Shown: piece by piece, positions 13,957 to 14,773 of the stretch
How positions within the stretch are numbered: position 1 is the stretch's first letter
Layout: each line of letters begins with the position of its first letter
Assembly (NCBI GenBank): GCA_947175805.1
Contig: CAMWOF010000018.1
Span: forward strand, 1 to 14,773
DNA: 14,773 nucleotides
Source of the DNA: an uncultured Clostridiaceae bacterium
GTDB lineage: Bacteria > Bacillota > Clostridia > Lachnospirales > Lachnospiraceae
Direction: 5' to 3'
Notes under the pieces: generated by a model
Seen by the model: the letters and a program-made list of their open reading frames with translations, nothing else
Told to the model about the DNA's origin: nothing
Database searches by the model: none
Made by a program: the position numbers and the translations under genes

Positions 13957-14773
13957 ATGAGCGAGAGAAATATGCTGGGCGAAAAGCCCGTCGGAGAATT
14001 ATTAGTGTCATTTACTGTGCCGAGCATTGTGGCGATGCTGGTCAGTTCCCTGTATAATATTGTGGATCAGTATTTTATCGGACAGTATGTAGGGAGTCTG
14101 GGAAATGCGGCTACCAATATCGCATTTCCTCTGTCTATTTCCTGTACTGCCATTGCCTTGCTGTGCGGGATTGGCGGCGCTTCCTCCTTTAACCTTGCAA
14201 TGGGAAAGGGAGATAAGGAGAAGGCGCTTTATTACATAGGGAACGGTATTATTCTCATGCTGACCATGGGAATTATCCTGTGTCTGGTCAGCGAGCTGTT
14301 TCTGGAAAAAATGCTTTTGTTTTTTGGCTCTCCGTTAGACGTATTAGAGTATGCAAAGGCATATACAAGGATAACTGCTTTCGGCTTTCCCTTTTTAATC
14401 CTTACCACCGGGGGCGGGCATTTAATCCGGGCGGACGGAAGTCCGAGGTTTTCCATGTTCTGTAATCTTACCGGCGCAGTTATCAATACGATACTGGATG
14501 CAATTTTTGTGAAATACTTGCAGTTCGGTATGGCGGGTGCCGCTGTGGCAACCATTATCGGGCAAATCATATCCGGTACGATGGTAATCTGCTATCTGCT
14601 GCATTTTAAAACAGGAAAACTCAAAAAAGACCATTTAAAGCCGCGGAAAGACTGTATGCTCCGGGTGGCAGCCTTAGGTGCCGCACCCTGCACGAACCAG
14701 CTTTCTATGATGGTAGTGCAGATTGTCATGAACAAATCCTTAAAATATTATGGTTCCCTGTCCGTGTATGGAG
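13957..14773 (+). CDS. MATE-family exporter, MepA-like (partial, runs off the window)
   Basis: An open frame of 272 codons starts at ATG 13957, with AGGGG 6 nt upstream, and has no stop before the window end. The protein begins MSERNMLGEKPVGELLVSFT and continues with VPSIVAMLVSSLYNIVDQYFIGQYVGSLGNAA, the standard first helices of MATE exporters of the MepA/DinF-like kind. Further hydrophobic segments, a GGGHLIRADGSPRFSM loop and an AVINTILDAIFV helix correspond to the first half of the family, and the second half is just beginning at the edge. It is clearly a different branch from the MATE protein at 2920-4281. The palindrome in its leader points to its own regulation. The substrate is unknown. 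Confidence 0.9.
   Translation, partial: MSERNMLGEKPVGELLVSFTVPSIVAMLVSSLYNIVDQYFIGQYVGSLGNAATNIAFPLSISCTAIALLCGIGGASSFNLAMGKGDKEKALYYIGNGIILMLTMGIILCLVSELFLEKMLLFFGSPLDVLEYAKAYTRITAFGFPFLILTTGGGHLIRADGSPRFSMFCNLTGAVINTILDAIFVKYLQFGMAGAAVATIIGQIISGTMVICYLLHFKTGKLKKDHLKPRKDCMLRVAALGAAPCTNQLSMMVVQIVMNKSLKYYGSLSVYG

Noticed and set aside
1..14773. CRISPR array, tRNA, rRNA, insertion sequence or prophage
   Set aside because: No regularly spaced repeats, no tRNA-like cloverleaf, no transposase or integrase reading frame and no terminal inverted repeats were seen by eye.

Overview
The window looks like chromosomal DNA from an anaerobic, gut-type Clostridia, most likely a Lachnospiraceae relative. 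The grounds are moderate GC, strong AGGAGG-type ribosome binding sites, a FabK-type enoyl-ACP reductase, a Listeria-Bacteroides-repeat surface protein and several MATE exporters. The organism is inferred from gene content only; no rRNA marker is present.

Layout. (1) Positions 1-422 hold the C-terminal end of a secreted or surface repeat protein (InlB-type repeat plus fibronectin-III-like domain). (2) On the minus strand, 407-1855 is a two-gene unit: a TetR-family regulator and an alpha/beta hydrolase. It has a perfect 15-bp operator-like palindrome at its promoter. (3) On the plus strand follow a class I SAM methyltransferase (2026-2817) and a MATE exporter (2920-4281), each with its own promoter-like sequence. 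(4) Positions 4313-12615 hold a type II fatty acid synthesis operon in the order acpP-accD-accA-fabH-fabK-fabD-fabG-fabF-fabZ, closed by a MarR-family (FabT-like) regulator. A near-consensus promoter and a 26-bp AT-rich dyad lie in front of acpP. (5) After it come a predicted PD-(D/E)XK nuclease-fold protein (sce7726-like) with an eight-arginine tail, a small helical protein with an internal duplication, and the start of a second MATE exporter that runs off the window.

How the genes work together. AccA and AccD form the carboxyltransferase half of acetyl-CoA carboxylase. FabD moves malonyl to the ACP made by acpP, FabH starts chains, and FabF, FabG, FabZ and FabK run the elongation cycle. The biotin-carrier and biotin-carboxylase genes (accB, accC), which usually sit in such clusters, are absent, so acetyl-CoA carboxylase must be completed from another locus. 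The terminal MarR-type gene and the dyad at the acpP promoter suggest feedback control like that of streptococcal FabT; this is inference.

No CRISPR array, tRNA, rRNA, insertion sequence or phage gene was seen. The fatty acid operon is a recognisable variant of a known system. The less explained parts are the arginine-tailed nuclease-like protein, the duplicated helical protein, and the palindrome in front of the last MATE gene.
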